From Flavobacterium proteolyticum (lineage in GTDB: Bacteria > Bacteroidota > Bacteroidia > Flavobacteriales > Flavobacteriaceae), in contig NZ_JADFTZ010000003.1 of the NCBI RefSeq assembly GCF_015223105.1, positions 124,001-188,000 of the forward strand: a stretch of DNA of 64,000 bases. The letters run 5' to 3'. This document shows, one piece after another, positions 62,279-64,000 of this stretch (its first letter is position 1; each line of letters starts with the position of its first letter). The notes below the pieces were generated by a model, which saw only the letters and a program-made list of their open reading frames with translations, made no database searches and was not told where the DNA came from. The translations under genes and the position numbers were made by a program.

Positions 62279-62283
62279 TAAAT

Positions 62284-63234
62284 TTATTTTCCTGCAGGAG
62301 CTTCTACTTTGGTAGAATCAACTACTGTTGTTGTTGCAGCTGCTGGAGCCGCTTCTGCTGTTTCAACCCAAATTTCTCCTTCGGCTGGTTTTCCTCCTGG
62401 AGGATTAGATCCTTGTAAACTTAAAACATAACTTGCAACACTTTGAATATCTTTAGAAGATAAATTTTTATTCCAAGCCACCATTGATGGGTTATTTTTA
62501 CTTCCTTCAGAAATTAACTTGAAGACATTTTTAATTCCTCCACCATTAATCCAATGTTTGTCAGTTAAATTTGGTCCAACTAAACCTCCACCATCAGCTT
62601 TGTGACATGCTGCACAAGCATTTGTGAAAATTTCTTTCCCTTTTGCTAAACTTGCAGCATCTGTTAAAGCTACTACTGTTTCGTAACTTACTTCATCAGC
62701 AGGGTCTTTAGGTAATTTAGATTTTTCTAATTCTGCTAATTCAACTTCTTTATTAAATTCTTCTGCTTGAGTATAGTCTCCAACAATGTGGAAACGTACT
62801 AAATATACGGCTGCAAAAATAATTGTACCATAGAATAAATATACCCACCATGGTGGTAATACGTTGTCTAATTCTTTGATACCATCGTAGTCGTGATCTA
62901 ACATGATATCTTCTTCTCTCTCCATTTCATTAGAACGAGTAAGTTTAGCAACAATATTTTGGTACCATTTACTTTCTGTAAAAGAAACCGATTGTGCATT
63001 TGCTAATTGTTCTTTTTGCTCATCTGTTAATAAATGATAGGTTACTTTATCAACAGCGTCGATTACAATTTCGATTGCGATTAATAAAAATAGGAATACT
63101 CCTAGAAATAAAGCTACCATAGGAAACTTTATAAAGGCTGGCCTGTCTCCTGAATCGATAAAATATTCCAAAGCTGCAAATACGACTGCAAACAGTAATG
63201 GAACTCTTACGTATGATGGAATTAATTTTTTCAT
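62284..63234 (-). CDS. ccoP: cbb3-type cytochrome c oxidase subunit III
   Basis: 316 residues: two N-terminal membrane helices, FixP-type N-motif (LDNVLPPWWVYLFYGTIIFA) and a single cytochrome c domain with NACAACHKADGGGLVGPNL (CxxCH) and Met ligand near NPSMVAWNKNLSS. The Ala/Pro/Lys-rich end is low complexity. Classical CcoP has two c-hemes, so this single-heme form is the shorter Bacteroidota type. Confidence 0.93.
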   Translation of the reverse strand: MKKLIPSYVRVPLLFAVVFAALEYFIDSGDRPAFIKFPMVALFLGVFLFLLIAIEIVIDAVDKVTYHLLTDEQKEQLANAQSVSFTESKWYQNIVAKLTRSNEMEREEDIMLDHDYDGIKELDNVLPPWWVYLFYGTIIFAAVYLVRFHIVGDYTQAEEFNKEVELAELEKSKLPKDPADEVSYETVVALTDAASLAKGKEIFTNACAACHKADGGGLVGPNLTDKHWINGGGIKNVFKLISEGSKNNPSMVAWNKNLSSKDIQSVASYVLSLQGSNPPGGKPAEGEIWVETAEAAPAAATTTVVDSTKVEAPAGK

Positions 63235-63335
63235 TTGTTGAAAATTTTATGTTAAGAGAACCTGAACAACCACGATACTACCCAAAAATTACAAACATCA
63301 TGGTTGTATCAGTTTCTCGATAATTTTAATTATAA

Positions 63336-63506
63336 CTATTCGTCGTTTAAAGGCATTTCGCTAATTTCTTTGATTTTTTCTTTGCTGTAAGTAAATGCCC
63401 AAATTGTGAACAATACAAACGCTGTAAAGAAAATAGTCAACGAAATGATTGGATAAATATCTACTCCTGCAATAGTTTCCAAATTATGTTTAATGAACTT
63501 TAGCAT
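63336..63506 (-). CDS. ccoQ: CcoQ/FixQ-like small membrane protein
   Basis: A 56-residue frame (ATG 63506, stop 63338-63336) too short for most ORF lists: MLKFIKHNLETIAGVDIYP, a membrane helix (IISLTIFFTAFVLFTIWAF), then TYSKEKIKEISEMPLNDE. Position between ccoO and ccoP, one helix and charged tail match CcoQ, which stabilises cbb3 oxidase. The ~100 bp between it and ccoP (63235-63335) contain nothing I can name. Confidence 0.82.
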   Translation of the reverse strand: MLKFIKHNLETIAGVDIYPIISLTIFFTAFVLFTIWAFTYSKEKIKEISEMPLNDE

Positions 63507-63511
63507 AACTT

Positions 63512-64000
63512 TTATTTTTTAACTTGAGTATCAGTACCTAATCTTTGTAAGTATGCAATCAACGCTACAATCTCTCTATCTTTTAATTTTGATGTTGTGT
63601 TTCCACCAAAAGATTTCTTAATATCAGGGTTCGCTAACAAGTTTGCTTCAATTTTGCTTGCTTGTTCGTCCATATGTTTAAGAGCATTATTAATATCTGC
63701 TTCAGTATAAGGAACTCCTAAAGTTACCATGGTTCTCATTTTGTCTTGAATAGTTGAATTATCTAACTCATTTTTAATTAACCATTGGTATCTTGGCATA
63801 ATTGATTTTTCATTTAATCCTTGAGGATCGTACATATGGTTAAAATGCCATACATCATCTCTACCTCCATTAAATGGTTTTCCTTTAACACCTTCACGAG
63901 CTAAATCCGGACCTGTACGTTTAGAACCCCATAAGAATGGATGATCGTAAACAAATTCTCCTGCTTTAGAATAGTCACCATAACGCTCAACTTCTGAACG
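63512..64000 (-). CDS. ccoO: cbb3-type cytochrome c oxidase subunit II part (ccoO or ccoN-ccoO fusion; 5' end cut by window)
   Basis: The minus frame is open to base 64000, so only the C-terminal ~162 residues are seen. It reads RSEVERYGDYSKAGEFVYDH, the heme-c/Met region LWGSKRTGPDLAREG and WHFNHMYDPQG, and ends IALIAYLQRLGTDTQVKK. These are CcoO features (subunit II cytochrome c). Flavobacteria often fuse CcoN and CcoO in one gene; this cannot be judged here. Confidence 0.92.
   Translation of the reverse strand, partial: RSEVERYGDYSKAGEFVYDHPFLWGSKRTGPDLAREGVKGKPFNGGRDDVWHFNHMYDPQGLNEKSIMPRYQWLIKNELDNSTIQDKMRTMVTLGVPYTEADINNALKHMDEQASKIEANLLANPDIKKSFGGNTTSKLKDREIVALIAYLQRLGTDTQVKK

Overview
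The window looks like a chromosomal segment of a Flavobacterium or close relative (Bacteroidota, Flavobacteriaceae). The DNA is AT-rich. Promoters with the Bacteroidota pattern TTG-N19/20-TAnnTTTG can be read upstream of several genes, strong Shine-Dalgarno sites are scarce, and the gene content is family-typical: fused lpxC-fabZ, porX, type IX secretion (T9SS) substrates with PorP/SprF partners, and a cbb3 oxidase operon. I saw no insertion sequence, phage block or CRISPR array.

Layout. 1-6063 (minus): lipid A genes lpxD, lpxC-fabZ and lpxA, then efp and a second LpxD-like acyltransferase cut by the window edge, preceded by an HD-domain phosphohydrolase gene. 6195-9929 (plus): porX, tsaE, alanine dehydrogenase and a small membrane protein. 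10015-10092: tRNA-Val(TAC) with its own promoter and terminator. 10187-16697: a secreted hydrolase-like protein, proline dehydrogenase, aroB, and a polyamine pair (arginine decarboxylase and a deoxyhypusine-synthase-like protein) behind a 59-codon leader ORF. 16738-19747: DinB, Lrp, and an M14 carboxypeptidase facing an XRE regulator across an operator array. 19779-26191: PlsC-like acyltransferase, spermidine-synthase-like protein plus ion channel, kdsB, a RecD-like helicase, and a three-gene group ending in rsmD. About 26208-26527 (minus): RNase P RNA. 27071-28833: dnaX, with a slippery A-run separating gamma and tau. 28885-33268 (minus): a DUF4259 protein and the polyphosphate group ppx, ppk1 and sixA.

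The centrepiece is 33688-50485: two consecutive, paralogous three-gene cassettes. Each encodes a giant Cys-rich repeat adhesin with a type B T9SS sorting domain, a PorP/SprF-like outer-membrane protein, and a PorE/SprD-like OmpA protein with TPR-like and propeller regions. The first adhesin (2383 aa) carries exactly 18 near-identical 88-residue repeats; the second (1256 aa) carries about eight 79-residue repeats.

Downstream are an orphan exported protein, a CAP-domain lipoprotein, pdxH, an ECF sigma factor with an anti-sigma-like membrane protein and a Spy/CpxP-like periplasmic protein, a YCF48-like propeller, an Arg/Asn/Gly/Ser-rich exported protein, an RsmB-type methyltransferase, a T9SS-secreted endonuclease I, and the cbb3 oxidase operon (minus; ccoO end, ccoQ-like, ccoP, ccoG, fixH-like, SafE-like) running off the right edge.

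The strongest non-routine signals are the duplicated adhesin cassettes, the dnaX slippage site, the six-site palindromic operator array at the XRE/M14 divergent promoter, and matching ECF-type promoter motifs around the sigma operon with a related copy upstream of the giant adhesin.
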